In this document: piece after piece, positions 1 to 10,025 of the stretch
Layout: each line of letters starts with the position of its first letter
How positions within the stretch are numbered: the first letter of the stretch is position 1
Assembly: GCF_009177095.1 (NCBI RefSeq)
Contig: NZ_AP021861.1
Coordinates: 6,430,501 to 6,494,500 of the forward strand
Length of the DNA: 64,000 nucleotides
From: Lacipirellula parvula
Lineage (GTDB): Bacteria > Planctomycetota > Planctomycetia > Pirellulales > Lacipirellulaceae
Direction of reading: 5' to 3'
Position numbers and translations under genes: made by a program
Notes under the pieces: generated by a model
Told to the model about the DNA's origin: nothing
Database searches by the model: none
What the model saw: only the letters and a program-made list of their open reading frames with translations

Positions 1-2766
1 TCGCATCTCTTTGATCTCTTGGGCGTCTTGCGAACGCCACGGCCGGCAGTAGATCGAATCGGTCACCGCGCTCATCGCCCGCTGCGCCGCTTCCGGCGAG
101 CCCACGATCACTCGCGACTTGCAAAGGGCGAGTCGCTCCCAGAGCTGCCCCTCTCCCTCACGGAAGTAACGGACGAACGACGACAGCGGCATCGCCAGGG
201 CGCCGCTTCGCCCCGTCGGCCGCAGTCGCGGGTCGACTTCGTACAGCCGGCCATGCGGGCCGAACTGCGTCGCCGCTTTGATAATCCGCTGGCCGAGTTC
301 GCTGAAGAAGTGACTGTTGCTCGTCGAGGCGCCGCGGCGGCCGGGGATCGTCGATCCTTCGCCGTCGTACAAAAACACGAGGTCGAGATCACTGTGGTAG
401 TTCGGTTCGCGACCGCCGAGTTTGCCGAGCGCGAGGACGACCAGCTCGCTGGGCTGGCCGACTTGCTCCGGCCGCGGCGACCACGCCGGGAACTCGCCCT
501 CAGCGTTTTCGATCCCGCTTAGCTGACCGATCGTCGGTTGACCGAGCTTGTCGATCAGCTTCACCGTCTCGGCGACGGCGATTTCTTGCAAGCAAGCCTC
601 GGCGACGTCGCTGAGCGCGGCGTGCGTGTCTTGCACATCGTCTTTGCCGACGATGTCGCGGACGCCGACGCGCAGATGCTGAGCGTGCTTGAAGCTGAGC
701 AGAATCGGCTCGAGATCTTCCGCCCCGCGGGTCAACTCGGCGAGCGATGCCTTGAGCCGCGCCAGGTCGGGAAGCCTCTCCACGATGAGGCTGTCCATCA
801 GCTCGTCGATCATGCCCGGGTTGCTGGTGAGGATGCTCGCCAGGTAGGGGCACGCCGCACAGAGCGTGACGTACAGATTGAGCGACGGGCGATTGCTGCT
901 GAACAGTTCCCACAACGCTGCCTTACCGCCGAGCGAATCGCTCACGCGGCTGAGCGTGATGAGCGTCGCATCGGGATCGGGCGTTGTTGCAATCGCCGCC
1001 AACAGTCGCGGCGCGATCGAGGCGAGAAACAACCGGCAGCGCCGCGTCGAGAGAAACGGAATGCTCTCGCTGGCAAGCGACATCAGGTTGTCGTACTCCG
1101 CGTGGACGTCGCGGAAATGATATCGCTCCAGCACGCGCTCGATCGTCTCCGGCGAAGGATCGGGATCGTTGACCAGATCGATCTCCGGCTCGGTCTCCGC
1201 GCGTTCAGGGAAGGCGTCGTGCAGCAGGTGATCGAGGATGCGGCGATTGACCGCGGTGCGATCGGCGTAGTCCTTCTTGAACGCCTCAAGCGCCGTCACG
1301 CCCCCCGCAGCGCGGTAGCCGAGGCGACGAGCGAGCTTGTGAATTTCAACGTCGGTGACCGGCAGCTCATGCGTTTGCAGGTCGAACATGATCTGCAGAC
1401 GATGCTCCACCTTGCGGAGGAAGCTGTAGTTGTCCTCCAGGATCGTCTGTTCCTGGTGAGTGAGACAACCAGCCTGCTCGAGCCGTTCGATCGCGGCGAG
1501 GGTGTTGCCGGTGCGCAGCGCCGGAATGGCGCCGCCGTTGAGCAGTTGCAAGAACTGGATGACGAATTCGATGTCGCGAATGCCGCCGCGGCCGGTCTTC
1601 ACATGCCGTTCGGCGACGCCTGCCTCCTCAGCGTGCTTCTCGATCTTTCGCTTCAGGCCCTTGATGCCGGTGATATCGGCGAGGCTGAGATAACGGCGGT
1701 AGATCCACGGCCGCAGGTGGTGGAGGTAGGTCTTCCCCAGTTCGATGTCGCCGGCGATCGCGCGGGCCTTCACGTAGGCCTGCCGTTCCCACGTGCGGCC
1801 ACGGGTATCGTAGTAGGCGAGCGCCTGGTCGATGCGGGTACAAAGCTGCCCCTGGCTGCCGTCGGGTCGCAATCGCATGTCGACGCGGTAAGCGAAACCG
1901 AGATCAGTCGATTCGGTAAGGAGTTTGATCACCTCGCGGGCGAGCCGTTGAGCGAACTCGCCGCCGTCGGTGTCGGGCGTGCCGCTCACTCCCTCGGCGT
2001 CTTGGTAGAGCATCACCAAGTCGATGTCGCTCGAATAGTTCAGTTCGCGACCGCCAAGCTTGCCGAGCGCCAGCACCACAAAGTGCGGCGGGCGAAGGTT
2101 GCGGCCGTTGCGCTTGAATTGTTTTTCCGTCACTTGGCGAGTAGCGAAGTCGACGGCCGCCTCGACGATCGCGTCGGCGACGTAAGAAATCTGCCGCGTC
2201 ACTTTGGCGACGGAATGCCCTTTCACAATGTCGCCGTAAGCAATGCGAAGCGTTTCACGCCGCTTGAACCGCCGCAGCGCCGCCATCACTTCGTCTTCGC
2301 TGCTGAGCGCGCGGACGTCGGCGACCAGTTCCTCGACCAGCATGTCGCGGGCGACGGCCCGGCCGCCCGTCATCCGCAAGAGATCGTAACTCTCCGGATC
2401 GGTGCAGAGCATGTCCGAAAGGTTCTGGCTCGCATTGAACAACAGCAGCAGCGGAGCGAGCGCCTGCCGATCGCGTTCAAAAAGCGCCGCCGCGGCTAGC
2501 GGGCTGCGCGAGGCGAGCAGGTAGCGCTCAAGGTTATTGAGCGCCATGTCGGGGTCGGCGAGCTTTGGCGCCACCGCAGCGAACTGCTCGCACAGCGTTC
2601 CCAGCAAATCGAGAGGCACCCCAGCCATGGCCAGCCGGGTGAGATTGTCGTGCCCCGTGCGGATATCGGCGAAGCCGAGCGGACGCAGCCAACCTTCGGC
2701 TTCAGCCGGGGCGTCGAGCATGGTCCGTAGGCGGTCGATCTGCATCGGAGATGTTTGCCCTGGCAT
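1..2766 (-). CDS. glnE: Glutamine synthetase adenylyltransferase/deadenylase, 3'-truncated by window edge
   Basis: GlnE adds and removes AMP on glutamine synthetase, tuning ammonia assimilation in the cytoplasm. About 922 codons are visible from an ATG at 2766; the C-terminal end lies beyond base 1. Reading the minus strand shows two copies of the nucleotidyltransferase signature. GKLGGRELNYSSDIDLV lies around residues 227-243 (deadenylylase half) and GKLGGREPNYHSDLDLVFLY around 777-796 (adenylyltransferase half). Both keep the D-x-D metal-binding pair, and each is followed by the typical Y-x-V-D-x-R-L-R-P stretch (YRVDMRLRP, YEVDPRLRP), so both activities look intact. No glnA or glnB gene is visible nearby. 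A long plus-strand open frame inside this gene is its antisense shadow. Confidence 0.95.
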   Translation of the reverse strand, partial: MPGQTSPMQIDRLRTMLDAPAEAEGWLRPLGFADIRTGHDNLTRLAMAGVPLDLLGTLCEQFAAVAPKLADPDMALNNLERYLLASRSPLAAAALFERDRQALAPLLLLFNASQNLSDMLCTDPESYDLLRMTGGRAVARDMLVEELVADVRALSSEDEVMAALRRFKRRETLRIAYGDIVKGHSVAKVTRQISYVADAIVEAAVDFATRQVTEKQFKRNGRNLRPPHFVVLALGKLGGRELNYSSDIDLVMLYQDAEGVSGTPDTDGGEFAQRLAREVIKLLTESTDLGFAYRVDMRLRPDGSQGQLCTRIDQALAYYDTRGRTWERQAYVKARAIAGDIELGKTYLHHLRPWIYRRYLSLADITGIKGLKRKIEKHAEEAGVAERHVKTGRGGIRDIEFVIQFLQLLNGGAIPALRTGNTLAAIERLEQAGCLTHQEQTILEDNYSFLRKVEHRLQIMFDLQTHELPVTDVEIHKLARRLGYRAAGGVTALEAFKKDYADRTAVNRRILDHLLHDAFPERAETEPEIDLVNDPDPSPETIERVLERYHFRDVHAEYDNLMSLASESIPFLSTRRCRLFLASIAPRLLAAIATTPDPDATLITLSRVSDSLGGKAALWELFSSNRPSLNLYVTLCAACPYLASILTSNPGMIDELMDSLIVERLPDLARLKASLAELTRGAEDLEPILLSFKHAQHLRVGVRDIVGKDDVQDTHAALSDVAEACLQEIAVAETVKLIDKLGQPTIGQLSGIENAEGEFPAWSPRPEQVGQPSELVVLALGKLGGREPNYHSDLDLVFLYDGEGSTIPGRRGASTSNSHFFSELGQRIIKAATQFGPHGRLYEVDPRLRPTGRSGALAMPLSSFVRYFREGEGQLWERLALCKSRVIVGSPEAAQRAMSAVTDSIYCRPWRSQDAQEIKEMR

Positions 2767-2940
2767 AGCGATGAGGAGTGAGCGCTCCCCCCTACCCTGG
2801 GCCGCCTACAAACTCAGTGCGAAGGTGGGTCGAAAGTGGGCCGTTGCCTCGGCCGCTCGCCGCTGCGGGGCGAGCCCATTCATTCTCTCAGCAGCGGGCC
2901 GCGGAAGCAACTGGAACGCGATTTCAGCGGGAAAATGCCG

Positions 2941-3022
2941 ACCCGCGAATTACGCGAATGAACGCGAATCAAGAACTGGCTGATTTAATTCCATTCGCGA
3001 AGATTCGCGTGATTCGCGGGCT
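2941..3022. repeat. Palindromic repeat, 'CGCGAATTACGCGAATG' family
   Basis: An imperfect inverted repeat built from CGCGAAT/ATTCGCG words. The left arm is CCGCGAATTACGCGAATG and the right arm ends GATTCGCGTGATTCGCGG. It lies just past the stop codon of the DUF4159 gene. A second copy lies at 29965-30052. Confidence 0.7.
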
Positions 3023-3025
3023 CTC

Positions 3026-5392
3026 CTACGGAACCTTCATCCCCGCTTCAGGACTCAGCGAGTAAAGCAGCACGTTGAGAGCGATCTTGGCGGCGTCTTC
3101 GCGAGTGTAGCCGCGGCATTGCAGCGCTTCGTGCTGTTCGAGCGCGCAGCTGATGTCGTAGGGTGAGAAAATGACCGCTAGCCGGCCGTCGAGTTCGATC
3201 CCCTCAAGTTCCGGCTGCACCTTTTGCACGCGCGAGCGAATCGGCTGCCCCGCCTGAGCGGCGGCGGGTTCGCGGCGGCTCACTTGCTGAATGTTGAAAC
3301 CGCCGGCCGCATCGGTGAAGAGCGGATTGTCGACGGGGATGCGCGTCAGCTTGGCGCCTTCGAGCACGATCTCGATCTCACGATGGAACGCGGCCGTGAA
3401 CTCTTTGCTCGCACAAATCGAGTCGGCGAACAGCAGGCCGCCATTCTCTAGGTAAGTGCGGAGCGACTTCCGCTCTTCCGGCGTGAAGCGGAAGTCGTGC
3501 CGCCCGTGCATGAACGCCATGTGGAACCGCGGGAGCGCCGGATCGCTGGCCGAGATTTCAAACGGCTGCTGGCTGATCTGCAGCTTTAGTTCGCCCTGCG
3601 ACGCCGAGCGGAGCAGATTCGCTAAGGCTCCGGGAGCGTCGTTGCAGCCGCCGCCATGCATTAACTTCGCGATGCGGATGACGCCGCGATCCGCATTGGC
3701 GTCGAGATCAGCCAAGTCGCTTGCCAGAAACGATTCTTCCTTCCCTTTCGGCTCGCGGTTGGTGGCGTACGCCATCACGTTGAGGCCAATAGTGTTGGCG
3801 TCTTCAATGCGCAGCATGGTCTGCTGCGGGATGTTATCAAGCCGGCCGCGACCGAAGACTTCCCAGTAGCATGAAAGGTCGACCTCGGAGAAGACGACGC
3901 ACGTGCGGCAGCCATATTCGATCGTCCAAATTCGGCCGATATACGGCGAGTCGGGCCGCACCAATCGGTCGATCCGCCAGATCGGATGCTCGGGGCCTGC
4001 TTGCCGCAGCTTGTATTCGCCTTCGGGAAAGATCTTGTCGAGGAACTTCTTCATTCCATCTTTGAACCCGCTGCCATCGATGCAGCAAGCTTCGGCAAAG
4101 ATGAAGCCGCCGCGATCGATGTAATCGCGGAACTTCGTCTCGAGGCCGCCGAGTTCCGGTGGCTGGCTGCCGCTGACGAATAGCACCGGCGCCTGGAGCA
4201 AGTCTTCGACGGTCGCCGCCTGTGGATCGAGGATTTGCCAAGTGAGGTTGAGATCCCACTCGCGTTCGACGTACGCGGTGAGATTCGCGACGTCGCTGGG
4301 GTGCCGATTCCAATCTTCGCCCGGCCCATGTTTTACTTTCGCCATCAGCACCGGCCGCCGGCCCTTCGAAAGGAAGAGCAGCGCGAGCGAAGTGGCAACA
4401 TGCGGATTGTCTTCAGAGTGTCCTTCGCCAAGCCACTGGTGATTGAATTGATCTTGGCGGCTGATGAGGTACTCGGCGCCGGCGCGGTACCAATCGTGAT
4501 CGCCGATGAACCGCCGAGCGGAAAGTCTACCCACCCGCTCCAAGCCGTACAAATAGTAGAACTGCCACTGACTGGCAGCGCCCGGCTGCCCCGGGTTGCG
4601 GCGAACGGAAAAGTTGCGGCCCAGCCAGACGAGCGCCCGCTCCAGCACGTCGTTCTGGTCAGGCGGCAGGCAACACTGGATGCCGTTGGCGTCGGCTTCG
4701 GCCGCCGCCGCGGCGACTTTGCCGGAGCAAATGATCCACGCGCCGACGCCGGCGCAGGTCATGCTGCCTGAGCCGGGCATATTTTCGGGCTGGTAGCCCC
4801 ACGAGCCGTCGGGGTTCTGGCACTCTTTCCAATAGGTGGCGGCCAACTTCCAAACAACGGGATCGACCTTGGCGCCGACGCGCTCGGCCTCGTGGAGCGC
4901 GAGTACGGCAAACTGCGAGTTGCTATTATCGCCGCCGACCCCCGGGCCGAGGGGGTACGACCAGCTACCAGTTCTGGGACCTTGGGTAATCTGAACCCGC
5001 GACAGCCAGAGTGCGTTCTTCTGAATAAGGGCCAGGTCCTTGGTTGGTTCTCCCTCGCACAGGGCCATCGTCTGTAAAGCGACGGTGTACGTCTTTTCCG
5101 GCTGCAACGTGCGAAGATAGGCGAGCGACTTTTGAATCTTCGGGTGGCTCGGCTCGACGCCGGCCGTCAACAGCGCCAGCGTGCAGAGCGCCGTGACGCC
5201 GCCCGGATATTCGGTCATATCATCCCAAGTCCCCTGCCCCGATTGTTCATTCAGCAGGTAGTCGACGCCTTGGGTAATTGACTGGCGGACTTGCTCAGCG
5301 GTGAGCGAGGGCTGTTGTGCCGATACACGGAGCATGGGCGCCAGCGCGACGACGGCGGCCAATGCCGAGATGAATAGCGATCGACAGCGCAT
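3026..5392 (-). CDS. Secreted toroid-repeat protein with two DUF4159 domains
   Basis: About 788 residues. The chosen ATG at 5392 has AAGGAG seven bases upstream and opens directly into a signal peptide (MRCRSLFISALAAVVALAP, cleavage near VSAQQ). The upstream in-frame ATG would add an arginine-rich stretch before it. Residues about 25-330 carry prenyltransferase/squalene-cyclase-type alpha-toroid repeats (for example NPDGSWGYQP and GTWDDMTEYPGGVTALCTLA). The rest holds two DUF4159 units, each with a class I amidotransferase-like look (FRDYIDRGGFIFAEACC; LRTYLENGGLLFADSIC). It diverges from the MoxR/DUF58/VWA series, an arrangement common in planctomycetes. An envelope or periplasmic role is inferred; the substrate is unknown. 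Confidence 0.85.
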   Translation of the reverse strand: MRCRSLFISALAAVVALAPMLRVSAQQPSLTAEQVRQSITQGVDYLLNEQSGQGTWDDMTEYPGGVTALCTLALLTAGVEPSHPKIQKSLAYLRTLQPEKTYTVALQTMALCEGEPTKDLALIQKNALWLSRVQITQGPRTGSWSYPLGPGVGGDNSNSQFAVLALHEAERVGAKVDPVVWKLAATYWKECQNPDGSWGYQPENMPGSGSMTCAGVGAWIICSGKVAAAAAEADANGIQCCLPPDQNDVLERALVWLGRNFSVRRNPGQPGAASQWQFYYLYGLERVGRLSARRFIGDHDWYRAGAEYLISRQDQFNHQWLGEGHSEDNPHVATSLALLFLSKGRRPVLMAKVKHGPGEDWNRHPSDVANLTAYVEREWDLNLTWQILDPQAATVEDLLQAPVLFVSGSQPPELGGLETKFRDYIDRGGFIFAEACCIDGSGFKDGMKKFLDKIFPEGEYKLRQAGPEHPIWRIDRLVRPDSPYIGRIWTIEYGCRTCVVFSEVDLSCYWEVFGRGRLDNIPQQTMLRIEDANTIGLNVMAYATNREPKGKEESFLASDLADLDANADRGVIRIAKLMHGGGCNDAPGALANLLRSASQGELKLQISQQPFEISASDPALPRFHMAFMHGRHDFRFTPEERKSLRTYLENGGLLFADSICASKEFTAAFHREIEIVLEGAKLTRIPVDNPLFTDAAGGFNIQQVSRREPAAAQAGQPIRSRVQKVQPELEGIELDGRLAVIFSPYDISCALEQHEALQCRGYTREDAAKIALNVLLYSLSPEAGMKVP

Positions 5393-5550
5393 CAGAGACT
5401 CCTTCCATGCGGCCCGGCGACGCTGCTTTCGCGGCAAGATCGCCTAGCTCACATCGTAGGTTGCGTCGACTGCGTAAACAATGAGCGGATGCGTAAGATG
5501 GAAACTGGAGCGTTGAATTGTCCCTCTTCTGGGGGAGCTATAGACTGGGA

Positions 5551-5639
5551 ATGAGCGAATGACGAAATCCGAATGACGAATGAAGGACGCAAGCGAATCT
5601 CGCATTTCATTCGTCATTCGGATTTCGTCATTTTGTCAT
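5551..5639. repeat. Palindromic repeat, 'CGAATGACGAAATCC' family (copy 1)
   Basis: Left arm GAATGACGAAATCCGAATG, right arm CATTCGGATTTCGTCATT, with a short loop containing AAGGACGCAAGCGA. Other copies are at 7637, 37938, 39020, 40724 and 59472. It occupies the divergent spacer between the DUF4159 and MoxR genes. Confidence 0.9.
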
Positions 5640-5700
5640 CGAGCGCGTTCCGCAGACCTCAATCGATAGATACTCACTTACCGCTTAAAGGGCTCGACCG

Positions 5701-6726
5701 TTGTCGACGACGCAACCATCACGCAACCTGGGGGACATCCTCCAAGAGTTTCGCCAGCATCGCGGCATCATGCAGCAAGAGTTGCAGAAGGTGATCGTCG
5801 GCCAGGACGAGGTCATCGAGCAAATCTTCGCGGCGATCTTCACCCGCGGCCACTGCTTGCTCGAAGGCGTGCCGGGGCTGGCGAAGACGCTCATGGTGAG
5901 CACGCTCGCGCGGATCCTCGACCTGGGCTTCAAGCGCATCCAGTTCACGCCTGATCTGATGCCGTCGGACATCACCGGTACCAACGTGCTCGAAGAAGAC
6001 GAGCATGGTCGCCGGAGCTTCCGATTCGTCGAGGGCCCGGTCTTCTCGAACATTCTGCTGGCGGACGAAATCAACCGGACGCCGCCGAAGACACAAGCCG
6101 CGCTGCTGCAAGCGATGCAGGAACGCGAAGTGACGGTCGGCCAAACGACCTACACGCTTCCCGAACCATTCTTCGTCATCGCGACGCAGAACCCGATCGA
6201 GCAAGAAGGAACCTACCCGCTGCCGGAAGCGCAGCTCGACCGGTTCATGTTCAACATCAAGGTCGGGTATCCCACCGCGAGCGAAGAGGAGCAGATCCTC
6301 ACGTCGACCACGCGGCAAGAGAAACCCGAGGTGCGGAAGATCCTCTCGTCGCGTGCGATTCTCAACCTGCAAAAGCTCGTCGGCTCGGTCGCTGTGAGCG
6401 AGTACATCATCAAGTACGTCGCCGCGCTCGTGCGGGCGACGCGGCCGAAGGATGAAAAGGCGCCAAAATTCGTCCGCGAATGGGTCGACTGGGGCGCCGG
6501 CCCGCGTGCCGGGCAGTTCCTCATCTACGGCGGCAAGGCGCTGGCGGCGATGGACGGTCGGTTTGCGGTGGCAGTGGAAGACATTCAGAAAGTGGCCGTG
6601 CCAGTGCTGCGGCATCGCGTGAGCACGAATTTTCAAGCGCAAGCTGAAGGGGTCACGAACGAGGATGTGATCGCGAAGCTGCTCAAGGAAATCCCGACGC
6701 CGGAAATTCCGAAGTACGGGAGTTAG
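5701..6726 (+). CDS. MoxR-family AAA+ ATPase
   Basis: A 341-residue MoxR ATPase. Walker A is GVPGLAKT (residues 56-63) and Walker B is ILLADE (118-123), followed by the family pattern [18 protein letters not shown] and sensor 1 ([20 protein letters not shown]). MoxR proteins act as chaperones with VWA-domain partners. Here the next three genes encode DUF58 and VWA proteins, which fits. The start is a TTG with AAAGGG about ten bases upstream; no better ATG precedes the conserved region. Six bases separate it from the next gene, so the two are probably co-transcribed. Confidence 0.93.
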   Translation: MSTTQPSRNLGDILQEFRQHRGIMQQELQKVIVGQDEVIEQIFAAIFTRGHCLLEGVPGLAKTLMVSTLARILDLGFKRIQFTPDLMPSDITGTNVLEEDEHGRRSFRFVEGPVFSNILLADEINRTPPKTQAALLQAMQEREVTVGQTTYTLPEPFFVIATQNPIEQEGTYPLPEAQLDRFMFNIKVGYPTASEEEQILTSTTRQEKPEVRKILSSRAILNLQKLVGSVAVSEYIIKYVAALVRATRPKDEKAPKFVREWVDWGAGPRAGQFLIYGGKALAAMDGRFAVAVEDIQKVAVPVLRHRVSTNFQAQAEGVTNEDVIAKLLKEIPTPEIPKYGS

Positions 6727-6732
6727 CGCGAA

Positions 6733-7629
6733 GTGGCCGCCGTCGAAAAATATCTGAAGCCGGAAGTGATCCGCCAGATCTCGCGGCTCGACTTGCGCGC
6801 GCAGTTTATCGTGAAAGGCTTCATGCAGGGCCTGCATGCTAGTCCGTTTCATGGCTTCTCGGTCGAGTTCAGCGAGCATCGCAAATACACGCAGGGCGAT
6901 AACCCGCAGGATATCGATTGGCTCGTCTACGCCAAGACTGACAAGTATTACGTCAAAAAGTTTGAAGCCGAGACAAACATCACCGGCTACCTGGCGATGG
7001 ATCTCAGCGGGTCGATGGCGTACCGCTACCAGAAAGAGTTGTCGAAGTTCGAGTACGCCACCTGCATCGCTGCGGCGCTCTGTTACTTGATGGTCCACCA
7101 GCAAGACCCTGTCGGGCTGGTGACCTTCGGCGAGAAGATCATCGACGTGCTGCCGCCGAAGTCGAAGCGTCAGCAGATCGGCAACGTGCTGTCGCACCTT
7201 GCACGCCTCAAGCCGCGGGCGAAGACTGACATCGCCACCAGCCTCATCCAACTCGCGGCGATGCTGCGGCATAGCAGCCTGGTGATGATCTTCAGCGACC
7301 TGCTCGTCGATCCCGAACCGGTCCTCGCAGCGATGCGGCGCCTGAAACATGGCGGGCACGAAGTGATCGTGTTCCATGTGCTCGACCAAGCCGAGGTCGA
7401 TTTCCCGTTTGATGGACTCGTGGAACTCCGCGATCCCGAAACGCATGAGCGGATTCAAGTCGACGCCGACGGATTTCGGAAAGATTATTTGAAGGCGATC
7501 GGCGAATTCCGCGAAACGTACAAACGCGAATGCGCGAAAAGCCGCATCGACTACCTACCGCTCCACACCGGCATGCCGTTCGACAAGGCGCTGATGGAGT
7601 ATTTGTTGAGCCGACGGAATATGGGGTAA
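6733..7629 (+). CDS. DUF58 domain protein with VWA-type metal site
   Basis: 298 residues from a GTG six bases after the MoxR stop. The DUF58 signature EFSEHRKYTQGDNPQDIDW spans about residues 45-63, and a MIDAS-type D-L-S-G-S (90-94) follows in LAMDLSGSMAYR. DUF58 proteins pair with MoxR ATPases in many bacteria, and this one fits the standard length. No transmembrane segment is obvious, so it is probably cytoplasmic or peripheral. Confidence 0.92.
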   Translation: MAAVEKYLKPEVIRQISRLDLRAQFIVKGFMQGLHASPFHGFSVEFSEHRKYTQGDNPQDIDWLVYAKTDKYYVKKFEAETNITGYLAMDLSGSMAYRYQKELSKFEYATCIAAALCYLMVHQQDPVGLVTFGEKIIDVLPPKSKRQQIGNVLSHLARLKPRAKTDIATSLIQLAAMLRHSSLVMIFSDLLVDPEPVLAAMRRLKHGGHEVIVFHVLDQAEVDFPFDGLVELRDPETHERIQVDADGFRKDYLKAIGEFRETYKRECAKSRIDYLPLHTGMPFDKALMEYLLSRRNMG

Positions 7630-7636
7630 CAGGCAA

Positions 7637-7720
7637 AATGACGAATGACGAAGCCAGAATGACGAATGGGGGACGCATGCGATCACCGCGAATCATTCGT
7701 CATTCGTCATTCGTCATTTA
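7637..7720. repeat. Palindromic repeat, 'CGAATGACGAAATCC' family (copy 2)
   Basis: Arms ATGACGAATGACGAAG and CATTCGTCATTCGTCATT flank a GC-rich loop. This is a shorter variant of the family. It fills the gap between the DUF58 and BatA-type genes and ends 12 bases before the next start. Confidence 0.85.
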
Positions 7721-7732
7721 GGCATTGCAACC

Positions 7733-9874
7733 ATGGGTTTCCTCACGCCACTGCTGTTAGGAGGCATCGCGCTCGTCGCGATTCCCGTGGCGCTCCATCT
7801 CGTCATGCGGCAGAAGCCGCGTGAGATGACCTTTCCGGCGTTGCGGTTCGTCAAGCAGCGGCGCGATTCGAATCGGCGACGCATGAAGCTGCGGCATTGG
7901 CTGCTGCTGGCGCTTCGCTGCCTGCTGATCGCCGGGATCGCCGCCGCCCTCGCGCGACCGACGCTGCAGGGCTCTGGCTTGCGAGGCAAGGACAACGCCC
8001 CGCTCGCGGTGAACCTTGTCGTCGACAATTCGCTGCGGATGGAATACATCCATCAAAACGAGTCGCGGCTCGACAAGGCGACGCAGTTCGCGCTCGAACT
8101 CGTTGAAAAACTTCCCGAAGATGCAATCGTCGCTGTCACCGATCTCGGCCGCGCCGCGCACGGGTACGCCCCCGATCTTACCGCCGCCTCATCGCGACTA
8201 CAAAACCTGCGGCCGACCGCGGAAGCGAAGCCGCTCGTCGACGCCGTGCTCGAGTCGATTCAACTCGCCGCCGAGCAAGAAGATCGTCGCCAAGAAGTCT
8301 TCGTCTTCACCGACTTGTCGCAAGGCGCCTGGAACGACGACGGGGTGAAGGAAATCAACGAGGCGCTCGCCAAGGCGCCCGACGTGCGAATCTACGTCGT
8401 CGACTGCGGCGTCGCCGAACCGAAAAACGCCTCGCTTGGGGAACCTCAGCTGCGGCACAGCGTGCTGCGGCCGGGCGAAGCGCTCCACATCGAAACCGAC
8501 GTGACGAGCAACCTGAAAGGCTCGCCGCCGCTCGTGGAGTTCATGCTCACCGACGCCGACGGCAAGCCACAGAAGAAGGCCGAGCGGTTCGTCGAGTTCG
8601 ACGACCAAGGCCGCGGCCGGATGGTGTTCGAGATCCCAGAGTTGCCGCTGGGGACGCACCAGGGATCGCTTGTGCTCACGGCGAGCGATCCGCTGATGTT
8701 CGACAACGAACGTTATTTCACCGTCGAGGTGCGCCCGCCCGCGAAAACGCTGATCGTCGCCGAACAAAAAGACGACGCGATGTTCGTGGAGTACGCCCTT
8801 GGCGCCTCGCTGGGGGGCGCGAGTCGTTTTGACGTGACGGTGACGACGTTCGCCGACTTGGCGAAGACGCCGCTCGAAGGATTTAATTCCGTGGTGCTGC
8901 TCGATCCGGGCGCCCAGTCGACCGAGGTATGGAGCCAACTGTGGGACTTCGCATCAAACGGGGGCGGCGTGGGAATCTTCCTGGGGCACAACGCGATTGA
9001 CCACCTTGATTCGTTCAACGGCGATGCGGCCCAGCGGCTGCTGCCCGGGAAGCTGAAGCGTGTCGCGCACGCCGATACTTACTTGCGGCCGCAACGACTC
9101 GACCATCCAGCGCTCGCGGGGCTGAAAAACGAGGCCGAGGGCATTCAGTGGCAATTCAGCCGAGTCTTTAGCTATTGGACTTTTGATAAGCCTAGCAATC
9201 CCAGCTCAGACGCATACGTCATCGCCAACTTTGCGAACGACAAACCAGCCTTCATCGAACGCCCGGCCGGCCGTGGCCGCGTGCTCGTTTCGACGACGCC
9301 CTTCTCCGACTCGCTCGACCCCGTCGGCCGCGCTGCGTGGAACGTGTTGCCGGCGGAAGCGTGGCCCTTCATTGGCATCGTCGACCAACTTGTTGGCTAT
9401 CTCTCGCAAGAAGGCGATGAGCGACTCGACTACCTGGCGGGCGAAGCGGCTCGCCTTCACCTGACGCAGCAGCAGCAAGTCGGCAGCTACGTGCTGCGGC
9501 TCCCCGATGGCGAGGCCGGCTCGCGCGTCGCCGCGACCGGCGGAGATGAACTAGCCATCAGCGTGACCGACGAACTCGGCAACTATCGCCTCACTGCCGG
9601 CGGAAAGTCGCAACGTCTCGACCGCGGCTTCAGCGTGAACGCGAACGCCAAGCTGAGCGACCTCGCTCGCTTCGATCCCGAGAAACTGACGGCCGCATTG
9701 CCGAAAGATCGCTTCCGCCTCGCCGAGAACTTGGAGATGGTGGAAGAATACGTCGACGTCGGCCGCTCCGGCCGCGAACTATTCCCTTGGGCGATCTGCC
9801 TGGTGGCGGTCATTTGGGGAACGGAGCACTTGCTGGCAAATCGATTTTATGGCGAAGGGAAGGACAAAGATTGA
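7733..9874 (+). CDS. BatA-type membrane protein with degenerate VWA domain
   Basis: 713 residues. The N terminus (MGFLTPLLLGGIALVAIPVA) is a membrane segment opening a BatA domain, followed by HWLLLALRCLLIAGIAAALA as a second segment. The VWA core begins at NLVVDNSLRMEY. The metal site reads D-N-S-L-R rather than D-x-S-x-S, so the second serine is lost. A C-terminal segment (WAICLVAVIWGTEHLLA) returns it to the membrane. Most of the protein should lie outside the cytoplasm. Position four genes into the MoxR cluster supports the assignment; its partner or substrate is unknown. Confidence 0.85.
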   Translation: MGFLTPLLLGGIALVAIPVALHLVMRQKPREMTFPALRFVKQRRDSNRRRMKLRHWLLLALRCLLIAGIAAALARPTLQGSGLRGKDNAPLAVNLVVDNSLRMEYIHQNESRLDKATQFALELVEKLPEDAIVAVTDLGRAAHGYAPDLTAASSRLQNLRPTAEAKPLVDAVLESIQLAAEQEDRRQEVFVFTDLSQGAWNDDGVKEINEALAKAPDVRIYVVDCGVAEPKNASLGEPQLRHSVLRPGEALHIETDVTSNLKGSPPLVEFMLTDADGKPQKKAERFVEFDDQGRGRMVFEIPELPLGTHQGSLVLTASDPLMFDNERYFTVEVRPPAKTLIVAEQKDDAMFVEYALGASLGGASRFDVTVTTFADLAKTPLEGFNSVVLLDPGAQSTEVWSQLWDFASNGGGVGIFLGHNAIDHLDSFNGDAAQRLLPGKLKRVAHADTYLRPQRLDHPALAGLKNEAEGIQWQFSRVFSYWTFDKPSNPSSDAYVIANFANDKPAFIERPAGRGRVLVSTTPFSDSLDPVGRAAWNVLPAEAWPFIGIVDQLVGYLSQEGDERLDYLAGEAARLHLTQQQQVGSYVLRLPDGEAGSRVAATGGDELAISVTDELGNYRLTAGGKSQRLDRGFSVNANAKLSDLARFDPEKLTAALPKDRFRLAENLEMVEEYVDVGRSGRELFPWAICLVAVIWGTEHLLANRFYGEGKDKD

Positions 9875-9890
9875 ACCGCTAGACGCATTT

Positions 9891-9982
9891 TGTCAGTTGT
9901 CAGTGGTCCGTTGTCAGTTGCTTGCGATGGCGGCTCGCTCCAGGCGACAGCAGCAACTGACCACGGACAACGGACCACTGAC
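9891..9982. repeat. Palindromic repeat, 'TCAGTGGTCCGTTGTCAGTT' family
   Basis: Left arm GTCAGTGGTCCGTTGTCAGT; the right arm contains ACTGACCACGGACAACGG. The family recurs in two separated pieces at about 42109-42138 and 42544-42572. It lies between two VWA genes. Confidence 0.8.
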
Positions 9983-10025
9983 TCCCCCTAACCAACGCCT
10001 TTAGCAGTTCAGCATTCATTCAAAA

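Noticed and set aside
538-2499. Long plus-strand open frame (653 codons)
   Set aside because: Antisense to glnE, whose two nucleotidyltransferase motifs are clear on the minus strand. The plus frame has no family resemblance.
5719-7458. 579-codon minus-strand frame across MoxR and DUF58 genes
   Set aside because: Shadow of two well-supported plus-strand genes.
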